Positions 9,934 through 19,288 of a stretch of DNA of 64,000 bases are shown here, one piece after another. Under the pieces are notes generated by a model. It was not told where the DNA came from. It was given only the letters and a program-made list of their open reading frames with translations, and did no database searches. Location of the stretch: positions 2,046,001-2,110,000 of the forward strand of contig NZ_VFNH01000001.1 in assembly GCF_006715485.1 (NCBI RefSeq), in the 5' to 3' direction. The translations under genes were made by a program, and so were the position numbers. This stretch comes from Herbaspirillum sp. SJZ107. GTDB taxonomy: Bacteria > Pseudomonadota > Gammaproteobacteria > Burkholderiales > Burkholderiaceae_D. Within the stretch, counting starts at the first letter, position 1. Every line of letters begins with the position of its first letter.

Positions 9934-11088
9934 CTAGAAGCTGTAGGCCTGCTTCATCTGCGCGTTGTCCACCTGGCGGAAGCCGTCCGCATCCAGCACC
10001 CAGGCATCCAGGTACTGGTTGGGCGGCACCAGGGCCACATTGCTCTGCGCCAGGTAGCCCGTCAGCGCCGCATCGTTGAAGGGTGAGGTGTTGCCGAGCT
10101 GAAAAGGCACGTAGAAACTGCCGAGGTGGTTCGGTAGATAGGCCTTGGGTTTCAGGATCGGCAGCGCCAGTGCCGCCACCGGCTGGCCGCCGGCGCCGAT
10201 CCAGACGTCGACCGCGGGCAGGCCGGCATCGGCCATCGCCTTGCGCAGGCTGTCGAGCGGCTTGCCGTAGTTGATGCCGTCGGTGATGCTGTCCGTGTCC
10301 AGATCCTGGGGGGCGCCGGAGTTGGTGACGAAGAAGGTCAGCTGGCGCGCGTTCGGCGTCGTGATGGTGAACAGGTAGCCGCGGTTGCCGCCGCCGTTGG
10401 GAAAGTCCTCGGCCACGCCGCCGCGCAGGTTGCCGGCAGCATCGGGGGTCGGCACCTTTTGCAGCTCGATCGGATCGTGCTGCTCAGGATTGGTCTCGTG
10501 CGAGCCGCTGTGGTTCCAGCGCACCACGCGCATGGTGACGTACTGGTTGAGCACGATCTTTTCGCCGCCGTAGACCGCGATGCATTGCGAGGCGGGCACG
10601 GCCAGCGCCCGTGCCTGGTAGCAGGTGGTGCGGGAGCCGACGATCGGTGCCCGGGTGATCTGGGCCCAGTACGGCGTGTCGAAGCTGTGGTCGAAGTGGC
10701 TGTGGCCCGTGATCAGGAGGTTGACCGGGCCGCCGGGTCCGCTCTTGAGCACGCCGTAGAGGCGGTCGACCGCCGCCTTGTCGATCGGCCAGGCGGCCTT
10801 GGTCGTGGCCAGCCCGCCGCCACCGCCGGAAAAATAATCCTGGGGAATACGCGTGGTATAGCCATCCATCAGGATGTTCAGCTTGCCGATCTTGAAGGTC
10901 CAGTTGGAGATGCCGAACCAGGTCATGCGGACTTCGGTCGGTGCCACGCTGCCGGTATCCGGTACCAGCGGCCCGCCGGGTACCGGAGCGCCGTGGTCGT
11001 CTTGATCGTCCTTGCCGTGGCACCCTGCCAGCGCAAGGATGGCGCCGAGCGCCGCTGCGGCCAGTAACCGCTTACCCATCCAGGCCAT
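9934..11088 (-). CDS. Metallo-beta-lactamase-fold hydrolase, predicted lipoprotein
   Basis: 384-residue predicted lipoprotein: MAWMGKRLLAAAALGAILALAGC gives a lipobox (LAGC) near residue 23. ATG at 11088 follows GAGGAG with good spacing; the upstream extension lacks sense. The metal-binding signature is GHSHFDHSFD, the HxHxDH-type motif of the metallo-beta-lactamase superfamily, preceded by a strand ending VNLLITG. Later His residues (RWNHSGSHE, LPNHLGS) are candidate further ligands. UlaG-like lactonases and phosphodiesterases share the fold; beta-lactamase activity should not be assumed. The substrate is unknown. Anchoring puts the enzyme in the periplasm or at a membrane surface. Confidence 0.85.
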   Translation of the reverse strand: MAWMGKRLLAAAALGAILALAGCHGKDDQDDHGAPVPGGPLVPDTGSVAPTEVRMTWFGISNWTFKIGKLNILMDGYTTRIPQDYFSGGGGGLATTKAAWPIDKAAVDRLYGVLKSGPGGPVNLLITGHSHFDHSFDTPYWAQITRAPIVGSRTTCYQARALAVPASQCIAVYGGEKIVLNQYVTMRVVRWNHSGSHETNPEQHDPIELQKVPTPDAAGNLRGGVAEDFPNGGGNRGYLFTITTPNARQLTFFVTNSGAPQDLDTDSITDGINYGKPLDSLRKAMADAGLPAVDVWIGAGGQPVAALALPILKPKAYLPNHLGSFYVPFQLGNTSPFNDAALTGYLAQSNVALVPPNQYLDAWVLDADGFRQVDNAQMKQAYSF

Positions 11089-11212
11089 GTCATGTCTCCT
11101 CGTGATCTGTCGTCCTTGTTCGACAGTACACGATACGGACATATCCAGCCTCGACTTTGAGCGAAAACAATACGGCTGAGCACGGAATCGCTCAGCCGGG
11201 AGGCTCGACCGA

Positions 11213-12439
11213 TCAGCAGCCGCCGAGCTTGACGCGCTCGACCTCGAGACCGAACAGCGGACGCAGCCGGGTACCGAAGACGTTGCCGGCAAAGGCGGCG
11301 ACCAGCCACAGCCAGCCATGCAGGCTGCCCGACACGATGCCGCTGAAGTAGGCGCCGATGTTGCAGCCGTAGGCCAGGCGCGCGCCGTAGCCCAGCATCA
11401 GGCCGCCCACCACGGCGGCGATGAAGGAACGCAGCGGCAGGCGCCACACCGGGGCATAGCGGCCGGCCAGCGCCGCGGCCAGCATCGCGCCGAGCACGAT
11501 GCCGACGTCCATCACCGATGTGACGTCGTGCGTGACCGGGGCGGCCAGCGCGGCGGCATTCGCCTTGGTGCTCCAGAATGCCCAGCCGGCGGTGTCGATG
11601 CCCACCGCGGCGGCGGCCTTGGCGCCCCACAGCGCGAACGCCGAGGTCACGCCCCATGGACGGCCGGCCAGCGCCAGCGTCGCGAAGTTCAGCACCACCA
11701 GCGCCAGCGCGCCGGCCACCAGCGGCCACGGACCGTTCAGCCAGCGCGAACCCGCCACCGGGCGCAGTTGCGGCGCCACCAGGCGGCCGTGGCGGCGCTT
11801 TTCGACCACGACCGTGACGGCCGCGATCAGCGCGAACACGATCCAGTTCAGGGCCAGTGCCGGCACCAGGCCGAGCGAAGTCACCATCGACACCGGCTTG
11901 AGTTGCGGCAGCGAGGTCCAGAACGGCATGTGGGCGGTGCCGATCAGCGAGCCGACGATGAAGGCGGCCAGCGTGACGATCATGCGCGTGCTGCCGCCGC
12001 CGACCGTGTACAGGGTGCCGGAGGCGCAGCCGCCGCCGAGCTGCATGCCGATGCCGAAGATGAAGGCGCCGACGATGACGGAGGTGCCGGCCGGCGACAC
12101 CAGGCCGGTGACCGGGTTGCCGAACAGCGTGCCGTTCGATAACGCCGGGAAGAACAGCGCCACGCCGACGGCCAGCATCAGCATCTGGGCGCGCAGGCCG
12201 GCGCCGCGGCCGTCGGCGATGAAGACGCGCCAGGCCGAGGTGAAGCCAAAGGCGGCGTGGTAGAGCGACAGGCCGAGCAGCGCGCCGACCACGTACAGGG
12301 CGGCCAGTTTGGCGCCGACGTTCTGGGCCAGGTACCAGGTGCCCAGCAGGATGAGCAGGATGGAAACGCCGAGCGGCGCCGGGTTGATGTCGGCGCGGCG
12401 CGGTAGGGGTAAGGATGCAGTATTGGACATTTGAAGCAT
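11213..12439 (-). CDS. YeeE/YedE-family membrane transporter (thiosulfate/sulfur-compound type)
   Basis: About 408-residue polytopic inner-membrane protein of the YeeE/YedE family, whose characterised member TsuA imports thiosulfate. Many hydrophobic segments are visible. Two family motifs with conserved Cys are present, GGGCASGTLYTVGGGS in the first half and YGCNIGAYFSG in the second, consistent with the cysteine relay described for TsuA. Starts at 12439 (MLQMSN) or 12430 (MSNTAS) are both possible, neither with a strong Shine-Dalgarno sequence. The upstream extension to 12679 runs through a hairpin and is unlikely to be coded. No TusA-like partner gene is adjacent. Thiosulfate as substrate is a family inference. 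Confidence 0.88.
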   Translation of the reverse strand: MLQMSNTASLPLPRRADINPAPLGVSILLILLGTWYLAQNVGAKLAALYVVGALLGLSLYHAAFGFTSAWRVFIADGRGAGLRAQMLMLAVGVALFFPALSNGTLFGNPVTGLVSPAGTSVIVGAFIFGIGMQLGGGCASGTLYTVGGGSTRMIVTLAAFIVGSLIGTAHMPFWTSLPQLKPVSMVTSLGLVPALALNWIVFALIAAVTVVVEKRRHGRLVAPQLRPVAGSRWLNGPWPLVAGALALVVLNFATLALAGRPWGVTSAFALWGAKAAAAVGIDTAGWAFWSTKANAAALAAPVTHDVTSVMDVGIVLGAMLAAALAGRYAPVWRLPLRSFIAAVVGGLMLGYGARLAYGCNIGAYFSGIVSGSLHGWLWLVAAFAGNVFGTRLRPLFGLEVERVKLGGC

Positions 12440-12567
12440 AACCACGAAAAGACGTAAACCGTTATTTTCGCGCTTTTTACGGTTTCCTGCAGGGGCGGCC
12501 ATGTTTTGGCCAGCGGCCGGGATGGCGATGCCAGGGGTGCCGGGCAGTTTTCCGCGCTGTTCGAAGG

Positions 12568-12595
12568 CGTCGTCCCCGCGCAGGCGGGGACGACG
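12568..12595. repeat. Intergenic hairpin with GCAG loop (copy 1)
   Basis: A perfect 12-bp stem, CGTCGTCCCCGC with its complement, encloses the loop GCAG. It lies between the 3' end of the GH2 gene ending at 12624 and the 5' end of the transporter gene. A second copy at 29686-29715 has the same loop but an altered, still fully paired stem. There is no T-run, so it is not a standard intrinsic terminator. It looks like a REP-type palindromic element. Confidence 0.7.
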
Positions 12596-12623
12596 GTGCT
12601 TGTCCCACAACGGTGTTTGCCCC

Positions 12624-15600
12624 CTATTGCTTCTTCTTGCGCGCCGGCCGCCTGTCCTCCATCCCCGCCTCATCCACATCGATGGACGCCGACTTCGAGC
12701 GCTTGTACTCGACCTCCCCCGCCTCTTCCGGCAGCGCCGGCCCGGTGTACATCACCGCCACGTCGGCGAGCGCACTGGCGCGGTCCTGGCCGAAGCCGGA
12801 CAGCGACGTCAGTTTCAGGTAGCGCGCGGTGACGCCGGTATCGAAGGCCACCGTCTGCGGATCGAAGGTCGAGCCGAGCACCGCGCGCTTGACCTCGCGC
12901 CAGCCCTGGCCGTCGTCGCTGACCTGGACCAGCCACTCGCGCACGTCGCCTTCGTGCTCGCGGTGGTTCTGGCGCGGCATCAGCACCAGGCCCTTGAACG
13001 GCACCGGCTGGGCAAAAGCGACCGTCAGCTCGGGCTGTGGACGAGTCGTCTCGCCTTTGGCAACGCTGACCAGAGAATAGGTATTCGGATCGCCGTCGAT
13101 GGCGTTGGCCGCATCCGGCCAGCCGCTGGCCTGGGCGCCCAGCTTCTTCATCACGCGGGTATCGAACAGCACCGCGCGGAAGGCCGCCGGATCGATCGCG
13201 GTACGCGGCCGGAAGGCGCCGCCGGCCATGTAGGCCAGCACCGACTGGCGCAGCTGGCGCGCCACCGGGCGCTGTTCCAGGCGGTTCTCGAGGTCGAGCG
13301 TCGACACCATCAGCCGCCCCTGGCCGACGCGGGCTTCGAAAAGCGTGCCCAGCTTGTAGTTGCGGTTCCAGTCGTCGATCGGCTGCACGATCGGCTGCAG
13401 GCCGCGCGGCAGGCGGTCCAGGTTCATGGCGCGGGCGCCGCTCACCAGCTCGGTCCACTGCCAGTCGAAGTGTTCCGCGGTCGGGAAGGCGGCCAGCGCC
13501 GGGTGTTTGTTGTCGATCGACAGGCCCAGCATGCGGCCCCATCCCGGGTTCATCAGGCGGTTCCAGAACACCGGCACGTCGGCCAGCGGCGGCGACGTCC
13601 AGTCGAGGTCGGCCTTGCGCGGCATGTACAGCACGTCGCCGCCGGCGTTCAGGCGCACCTCGGCTTCCGGCCACGAGTGCGTGACCAGCACCGAGGACGG
13701 CGCCGGCGCCGGCGCCGCCTCCGGATACAGCCAGAAGGTCCAGTCGTTGGCGATCTTGCCGCCGTCCAGTCCCACCACCAGCCGGTAGCGGCCCGGTGCC
13801 GGCAGGCCGGCCAGCGAGGCCTGGATGCGGCCCAGCGCCGTGTTGTGGCCGACCGGGATGTCGCGCGTGTCGAAGCTGCCGCTGCGCACCGCCTTGCCGG
13901 CCGCATCCTCGACGCGCCAGTACGACGCCGCGTGGGCCAGCGGCGCGGCGCCGTAGTGGGCGATTTCCACCGGCACGTCGAGGCTGTCGCGGGTGGTCAT
14001 CACGTTGCGCGTCAGGCGCGCCAGCGGCACCGTCTCGCCGTTGAAGCGGCGGAACGCTTCCGGCGTGGCGTAGCCCTTCGATTCCCAGAAGGTGTCGAGG
14101 ATGCCGACCAGCGCCGTGCCCTGCCCCAGGTAATCGTGCAGGTCGAGCAGCTGGTAGCCGGACAGGCCGCGCGTGCGCAGCGCCGCCTCGATTTCTTCCT
14201 TGTAGCAGATCAGCTGGTAGTGGCCCGAGGCCAGCGCGAAGGCGCGGTTCCGGTCCAGCACGCCGTGCTTCTCGGCCGAATCGCGGAAGATCTCGTAGTT
14301 CCCCGGCTGCAGGTAACCGGTGAATTTCCTGATGATGCCGAAGTCCGGATACGCGACCCACTGGCCGGTCTCGTGCGACAGCACCGGCACCGAAATCCCT
14401 TCCAGCGAGGCGGCGTAATCGCGCCCGAACCAGCCGGTCTTGTTGCGCAGCGGCTTGGGACCGATGCGCTGGATGGCGAGGTAGTCGGTACCCTGGTCGA
14501 CGGCCGGCACGCTCGGCTCGGTGTGGCCGGTGCCGTTGGTGTACAGGCGGCGCGGATCCACGCTGCGGTAGTGGGCGATCCACTTGTCGAAGGATTCCTT
14601 CCAGCGTCCCGACGGTTCGTTGCTCGGGCTGAGCATCAAAAAGGAGGGGTGGTTGCCGTAGGCGCGGATCATGCGCTCGGTTTCCTCGTACAGCATCGCT
14701 TCCAGCGGCGAGCCGGGCGAGATGTTGTTCCACATGCCCGGTTCCGGCTGCAGGTAGACCCCGACCTCGTCGGCCGCCTGGAAGGCCGCTTCCGGCGGCG
14801 TGAAGGAGTGGAAGCGCATGTGGTTGATGCCCCAGGCCTTGTTGATCGTGAAGATCTTCTTCCAGTACGCCACGTCGGTCGGCGGGTAACCGGTCAGCGG
14901 GAAATCGCCGCCGTGGTGGGTGCCGCGCATGAAGGTCGGGCGGCCGTTGACCAGCAGTGCCGTGCCCTGCGCCGCGATCTGGACGAAGCCGAACGACAGC
15001 GCGCGCGCATCGTCGGCACCGGCGCCGCGCAGGGCCAGCGTCATCTTTTGCAGCACCGGGTGGAATTCGTCCCAGGTCTGGGCGTTCTTCGGATACTGGA
15101 CACGGAATTCGGCGCTGCCGCCCGCCTCGGTCCAGCTGACCGGGACGCGTTTGCCGTTGGCGACGACCACCCCGCTGCCGGCCTTGCCGCCGCTGTTCCC
15201 GATGCGCAGCTTCACCAGGGCGCTGCGCCCGGCCACGTCGGGATAGACCTGGGCATCGTCGATGTACACCGGCGTGGTGGCGCGCAATGACATGTCGCCG
15301 ACGATGCCGTTCCAGCTCATGCCGAGCGAATCGGAGACGGCATGCGAATCCGGCCGGTACGGCAGCAGCAGGCGGCTGTCGACGCGCACCGCGATATGGT
15401 GCTTGCCCGGGGCGAGCGTGCCCAGTTCGTAATCGTGTTCGGCGACCAGGCTGCGCACGCTGCCGGCTTCGCGCCCGTCGATCCAGACCGTCGAGCCCCA
15501 GCGCGGCCGCTCCAGCCGCAGCTGCACGCGCTTGCCCTGCCAGCCGCGCGGCACCTCGACCTCGCGTGCATACCAGGCGGCGCCGAGATAGTGGCGCGGC

Positions 15601-15938
15601 GGCTGGCTCAGGAACGGCACCTTGACCTTGCCCGGTGCCGTGTAGGCCTTGTAGTCCTCGCGCAGGTCCCAGCTGCGGTCGTACAGCGACAGCACCCACG
15701 GGGTACGCGCACTGATCTCGTCGCCGTAGCCCTGGGCGTTGAGGATGCCCGGCAGGCGGATGCGGTCGGGCAGCGCGCCTGCCGCCCAGCCCTGGGCGAC
15801 GCCCCGATCGTCGCGGTCCAGCGCAAACTGCCAGTCGCCGGCCAGGTCGATCACGGTGGCCGTCGGCGCGGCCTGCACGGCGGTGGATACCAGCGCGAAC
15901 GCCAGCGCAAAAGTGAGCAGTCGGGGTGTCTCGATCAT
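12624..15938 (-). CDS. Secreted glycoside hydrolase family 2 enzyme with C-terminal F5/8-type domain
   Basis: 1104-residue exported glycosidase with a signal peptide (FALAFALVSTAVQAAP). AGGAA lies 7 bases before ATG 15938. Domain order: GH2 jelly-roll sugar-binding domain (about 30-230, WAAGALPDRIRLPG and SLYDRSWDL), Ig-like sandwich, then the catalytic barrel starting near MRGTHHGGDFPLTGYPPTDV. The likely acid/base is Glu in LSPSNEPSG and the likely nucleophile is Glu in LSHETGQW. A discoidin/F5-8 type C region (about 950-1080, ANAIDGDPNTYS and RYLKLTSLSGFG) is expected to bind sugar. The family includes beta-galactosidases, glucuronidases and mannosidases, and specificity cannot be read here. 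The adjacent uronate catabolic genes make a uronic-acid-containing glycan attractive. It lies downstream of, and probably with, the other GH2 gene. Confidence 0.9.
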   Translation of the reverse strand: MIETPRLLTFALAFALVSTAVQAAPTATVIDLAGDWQFALDRDDRGVAQGWAAGALPDRIRLPGILNAQGYGDEISARTPWVLSLYDRSWDLREDYKAYTAPGKVKVPFLSQPPRHYLGAAWYAREVEVPRGWQGKRVQLRLERPRWGSTVWIDGREAGSVRSLVAEHDYELGTLAPGKHHIAVRVDSRLLLPYRPDSHAVSDSLGMSWNGIVGDMSLRATTPVYIDDAQVYPDVAGRSALVKLRIGNSGGKAGSGVVVANGKRVPVSWTEAGGSAEFRVQYPKNAQTWDEFHPVLQKMTLALRGAGADDARALSFGFVQIAAQGTALLVNGRPTFMRGTHHGGDFPLTGYPPTDVAYWKKIFTINKAWGINHMRFHSFTPPEAAFQAADEVGVYLQPEPGMWNNISPGSPLEAMLYEETERMIRAYGNHPSFLMLSPSNEPSGRWKESFDKWIAHYRSVDPRRLYTNGTGHTEPSVPAVDQGTDYLAIQRIGPKPLRNKTGWFGRDYAASLEGISVPVLSHETGQWVAYPDFGIIRKFTGYLQPGNYEIFRDSAEKHGVLDRNRAFALASGHYQLICYKEEIEAALRTRGLSGYQLLDLHDYLGQGTALVGILDTFWESKGYATPEAFRRFNGETVPLARLTRNVMTTRDSLDVPVEIAHYGAAPLAHAASYWRVEDAAGKAVRSGSFDTRDIPVGHNTALGRIQASLAGLPAPGRYRLVVGLDGGKIANDWTFWLYPEAAPAPAPSSVLVTHSWPEAEVRLNAGGDVLYMPRKADLDWTSPPLADVPVFWNRLMNPGWGRMLGLSIDNKHPALAAFPTAEHFDWQWTELVSGARAMNLDRLPRGLQPIVQPIDDWNRNYKLGTLFEARVGQGRLMVSTLDLENRLEQRPVARQLRQSVLAYMAGGAFRPRTAIDPAAFRAVLFDTRVMKKLGAQASGWPDAANAIDGDPNTYSLVSVAKGETTRPQPELTVAFAQPVPFKGLVLMPRQNHREHEGDVREWLVQVSDDGQGWREVKRAVLGSTFDPQTVAFDTGVTARYLKLTSLSGFGQDRASALADVAVMYTGPALPEEAGEVEYKRSKSASIDVDEAGMEDRRPARKKKQ

Positions 15939-16155
15939 TGTTATCGTTCCTGCGTGTCGTGGACGGCAGCACAGGGTGGCGGCGCCGCAGCCGCGTCAAT
16001 ATAAAGGAAATGCCGGGCAAACAGGCCCCGTCGAGGCCCATCTGCCCGGCTGCGCTCGAAATACTCAAGCCGGTGAGCGGTATGGGCCGGCCCTGGACAG
16101 GCATGCGAGGCGCAGGCGGCGCCCTGCTCCGGGGGCGGCATCCGGGCCGCCGTTG
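15939..16155. other. Spacer between the two GH2 genes
   Basis: The 217 bases carry the Shine-Dalgarno sequence for the downstream gene (AGGAA near 15945-15950). An imperfect GC-rich inverted repeat (GCCGGGCA at about 16011 and TGCCCGG at about 16042) could be a processing or termination hairpin. I see no gene. Confidence 0.35.
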
Positions 16156-19116
16156 TCATGGACGCGCGTAGAATTCCGCCTCGACGATCGACAGCGCGCC
16201 CTTCGGCGTGGCCTTGCTGCCGGTATCGACGTTGGCCTGGTTGGCCACCTCGGTCAGCCTGATCGCCCCGCTCTGGTCGATGGCGCCGTCCAGCACGATG
16301 CGTACCTGGCTGCCCTTGCGCGCCTTCAGCGGCAGCGTCACGTAGCCGAGGCTCTTCGGCGTGCTGCCCTGCCAGACCTGCTCGCCGTCGACGAACACGC
16401 GCAGCGGGTAGCTGTTCTCGCGCCAGCCGGCCAGCTTGAGATCGATCTCGTACAGCTCGGCCGGGCGCGCCAATGTGTAGGTGATGGCGGCGCCGGCGCC
16501 GCCGGTGCTGGTCCACCTGGTGGTTTCGTCGTCGTCGATGCTGTTGTTCGCATCGGCGCCGTTGCTGGCCGCCTCGATCGACGCCACCGGCAGCGCGACG
16601 CGCTGCACGCGATACGACGCGGTGGCCGGCGTCGGCCCGCGCTCCAGATTGAGCGGCAGCGACGGCGGCGGCGGCGCCAGGCCGTCGGCGACTTGCACGG
16701 CAGCCGAATCGATGCTCAGCTCCGCCGGCGCCAGGCCGTCGGCACGGGCTCGCACCGTGATCCTGCCGGGCTGGGTGGTGCTGCGCACCAGCACCCGGTT
16801 GACGCCGCCCTCGACCGGCAGGTCGCGCGCCAGGATATGGTTGTCCGGCCCCTGGGCGATGCCGCCGCGCCATTCGGCCGGACCCTGCAGGTCGAAGTGG
16901 ACCGTGTCCAGTGCGACCGGATTGCGCTGCCCTTTGGCATCGACCACCTCGACCTGCAGCAGCGCCAGGTCGGCGCCGTCGGCGTACAGCGGGTGCGGCG
17001 CCGCCACGCGGGTCAGGCGCAGTGCCGCCGGCTTGCCGGCGGTGGCCAGCACGGCTTCGCATACCGGCTGGCCGGCGGGGTCGTAGCCGACCGCCTTCAG
17101 CTCGCCGGGCTGCCACGCGACCGCATCGAAGGTGAACACGAAACCGTCGCGCTTGCGCGCGGCACCGACATCCTTGCGGTTCAGGGTCAGCCGCACCGAG
17201 TGGGCGCTCGACACCACGTGGACCGGCTTGAGGGTGCCGGGTACGTAGTTCCAGTGCCCGACGATGTGGGCGCGCGGGCGCTCGACGTCGACCCAGCCGT
17301 CCCACATCACCTGGTGCGCATACCAGGCGTCCTTGGGGATGCGCATCGCGTCGACCTCGCCGCTGCGGCGGTAGTTCTCGGCGCCACGGTGGTGGGTGTT
17401 ACTGTCCGAGAACACGATATTCACGCCGCCGCTGGAGACACGGGTACCGGTGCCCGGCCGGGCGCGGTAGTAGTCGTTCCAGCGCGCCACGTCCTCCAGC
17501 GTGAAGCTGTCCTGGTTGCGGTTATAGGCGGCCGCGCTCTGGCCCTTGTGCAGCGGGCCGTCGCCTTCCTTGTGCCCGGGCGGCGTGAGCTCGTCCCAGA
17601 ACTTGCGCGCCGCCTCGTCCCGTGCATATTCCATCGCCCACACCGGCATGCGTGCGCTCTTGTTAATATAGAGCATCTCGCCGCCGTATTCGGACACCGC
17701 CTGCAGCGCGCTGCTCAGCATTTCGCGGCTGCCCGATGCGCGTCCGCCGAAGGGGTCGAACTGGTCGCGCAGCGCCTTCATCTCGCGCATGTGCTCCAGG
17801 CTCACCCCCTTGTTGCCGCTTTCGTAGAACACGATGCTGGGACTGTTGCGGTTGTAGACGATGGCGTCGCGCATGGCGACGATGCGCTGCTCCCAGCGTT
17901 TGCCGCTGACGTCGGCTTCGGAATCGCCGGCCGGCATCGCCTGCATCAGGCCGATGCGGTCGAGCGACTCGACGTCCTGCTTCCAGGGCGTGATGTGCAT
18001 CCAGCGGATCAGGTTGGCATTGCTGGCCAGCGCCATGCCGTTGCCGTAGTCGCTGAGCCAGGCCGGCACCGACATGCCGATCGCCGGCCATTCGTTCGAG
18101 GTGCGCTGGGCATAGCCGTGGATCTGGATCGCGCGGTCGTTGAGCTTGACCAGCCCCGCGCCGAACCCGGTCTTGCGAAAGCCCGTGCGCGTGGTGACGC
18201 TGTCGACCGGCCTGCCGTCGACGTTCAGCGTGGTGACGACGTCGTACAGGTAGCCGTAGCCCCAGCTCCAGAAATGCAGGCCGTTCACCCTGGCGCTCGC
18301 CTTGACGGTGGCGGTGGCGCCGGCGGCCACCGTCTGCGCCGGGGCCGAGAAGCGCGCGACGCGCTTGCCGTCCTTGTCGCGCAGCTCGACCTCATAGGTG
18401 AAGGACCGAGGCTGCGCGCCGTCGTTGCGCACCTGCGATTCGGCCCACACGGTGGCGCTGCGGCCAGGGATGTCGAAGTCGCGCGCGTAGACGTAGACGC
18501 CGGTGGTGCCGAGGCTCGCATACAGCGGCAGGGTCTGGTACAGCGCTTCGGTGACGTGCAGGCGCACGTTCTTCGGCAAGCCGCCGTAATTGGCATTGAA
18601 GTTCCTGTCCGACCACTGGTACTTCTGGTTGCTGGCCTGTTCGCGATACTCCCAGCTGTTGTCGGTACGGACCGCGATGACGTTGTCGCCTTCTTGCAGG
18701 GCGCCGGCAATCTCGAAGCCGAAGGCATTGATACCGTTCTCGTGCAGGCCGATGCGCCTGCCGTTGACCCAGACCTCGGCCGCCTGGCGCGCGCCTTCGA
18801 ACTCGACGAACACCTTCTGGCCCGGCTTCAGGCCCGGCAGCCTGAAATGCTTCCGGTACCAGGCGATCCCGGTCGCGTGCTCGGTGATGTCCTTGGCAAA
18901 GGCGTCGTCCTCGTTCCAGGCGCGCGGCAGCGTCACCGCTTGCCAGGCGCTGTCGTCGAAGCCCGGCCTGGCGGCGCCGGCGGGGTCGCCGACCAGCAGC
19001 TTCCAGCCCGGATTGAAATCGTAGAGCGCTCTTTCGGCCCGGGCTGGCAGCGCGGCGGCGGCCAGCAGGCCGGCGAACGAGAGCGACAGGCAGAACGGGG
19101 CGAGGCGTGGCTTCAT
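16156..19116 (-). CDS. Secreted glycoside hydrolase family 2 protein with F5/8-type domain, atypical acid/base motif
   Basis: 986-residue exported GH2-type protein. ATG at 19116 is preferred because AGG then has a 6-base spacing and the signal peptide (LSLSFAGLLAAAALPARA) starts the protein. The N-terminal sugar-binding domain is clear (WQAVTLPRAWNEDDAF, ATGIAWYRKHF, EVWVNGRRIG, NVIAVRTDNS), followed by Ig-like and barrel regions. In canonical GH2 enzymes the barrel strand ends PSIxxWxxxNE. Here it reads SPSIVFYESGNKG, with Lys in place of the catalytic Glu. A Glu three residues before the Lys, or AMEYARDE near residue 500, may substitute. A second Ig-like part and a C-terminal discoidin-like module (SNGADANNSIDDDETTRWTS) follow. 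It could be an unusual glycosidase or a non-catalytic relative. Confidence 0.85.
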   Translation of the reverse strand: MKPRLAPFCLSLSFAGLLAAAALPARAERALYDFNPGWKLLVGDPAGAARPGFDDSAWQAVTLPRAWNEDDAFAKDITEHATGIAWYRKHFRLPGLKPGQKVFVEFEGARQAAEVWVNGRRIGLHENGINAFGFEIAGALQEGDNVIAVRTDNSWEYREQASNQKYQWSDRNFNANYGGLPKNVRLHVTEALYQTLPLYASLGTTGVYVYARDFDIPGRSATVWAESQVRNDGAQPRSFTYEVELRDKDGKRVARFSAPAQTVAAGATATVKASARVNGLHFWSWGYGYLYDVVTTLNVDGRPVDSVTTRTGFRKTGFGAGLVKLNDRAIQIHGYAQRTSNEWPAIGMSVPAWLSDYGNGMALASNANLIRWMHITPWKQDVESLDRIGLMQAMPAGDSEADVSGKRWEQRIVAMRDAIVYNRNSPSIVFYESGNKGVSLEHMREMKALRDQFDPFGGRASGSREMLSSALQAVSEYGGEMLYINKSARMPVWAMEYARDEAARKFWDELTPPGHKEGDGPLHKGQSAAAYNRNQDSFTLEDVARWNDYYRARPGTGTRVSSGGVNIVFSDSNTHHRGAENYRRSGEVDAMRIPKDAWYAHQVMWDGWVDVERPRAHIVGHWNYVPGTLKPVHVVSSAHSVRLTLNRKDVGAARKRDGFVFTFDAVAWQPGELKAVGYDPAGQPVCEAVLATAGKPAALRLTRVAAPHPLYADGADLALLQVEVVDAKGQRNPVALDTVHFDLQGPAEWRGGIAQGPDNHILARDLPVEGGVNRVLVRSTTQPGRITVRARADGLAPAELSIDSAAVQVADGLAPPPPSLPLNLERGPTPATASYRVQRVALPVASIEAASNGADANNSIDDDETTRWTSTGGAGAAITYTLARPAELYEIDLKLAGWRENSYPLRVFVDGEQVWQGSTPKSLGYVTLPLKARKGSQVRIVLDGAIDQSGAIRLTEVANQANVDTGSKATPKGALSIVEAEFYARP

Positions 19117-19137
19117 GGGCATCCTGGTAGGGTTCGA

Positions 19138-19165
19138 CTGGTCCACTAAAATATTAGCAGTCCAG
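19138..19165. promoter_or_regulatory. Operator-like imperfect palindrome upstream of the GH2 gene
   Basis: A 28-base element with arms CTGG and CCAG around a core CTAAAATATTAG. About 20 of 28 positions match its own reverse complement. It begins 22 bases before the ATG at 19116, where a repressor site would overlap the promoter or early transcript, and faces the divergent HDOD gene. The regulator is unknown; half-sites of the CTGGTCC kind occur among GntR/FadR-family operators. Confidence 0.5.
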
Positions 19166-19288
19166 GTCGACACCGGAACATGTCCTGCGATCAACATCGT
19201 GACCGTTCGCTTTCCCGCTGCCGGCACCCGGGTTTGGCCCTGGCGCGCTACAATGCGGCCTGACCCTGTCGCAAGAATGCACGCGCCC

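Noticed and set aside
9934..11088. True beta-lactamase (antibiotic resistance) reading of the metallo-beta-lactamase-fold gene
   Set aside because: Only the superfamily metal motif is present. The lipoprotein signal and the rest of the sequence do not match class B beta-lactamases, so no resistance function is claimed.
12440..12679. N-terminal extension of the YeeE/YedE transporter to 12679
   Set aside because: The extra residues are basic and low complexity, pass through the GCAG hairpin and overlap the end of the GH2 gene. The first hydrophobic segment begins after 12430.
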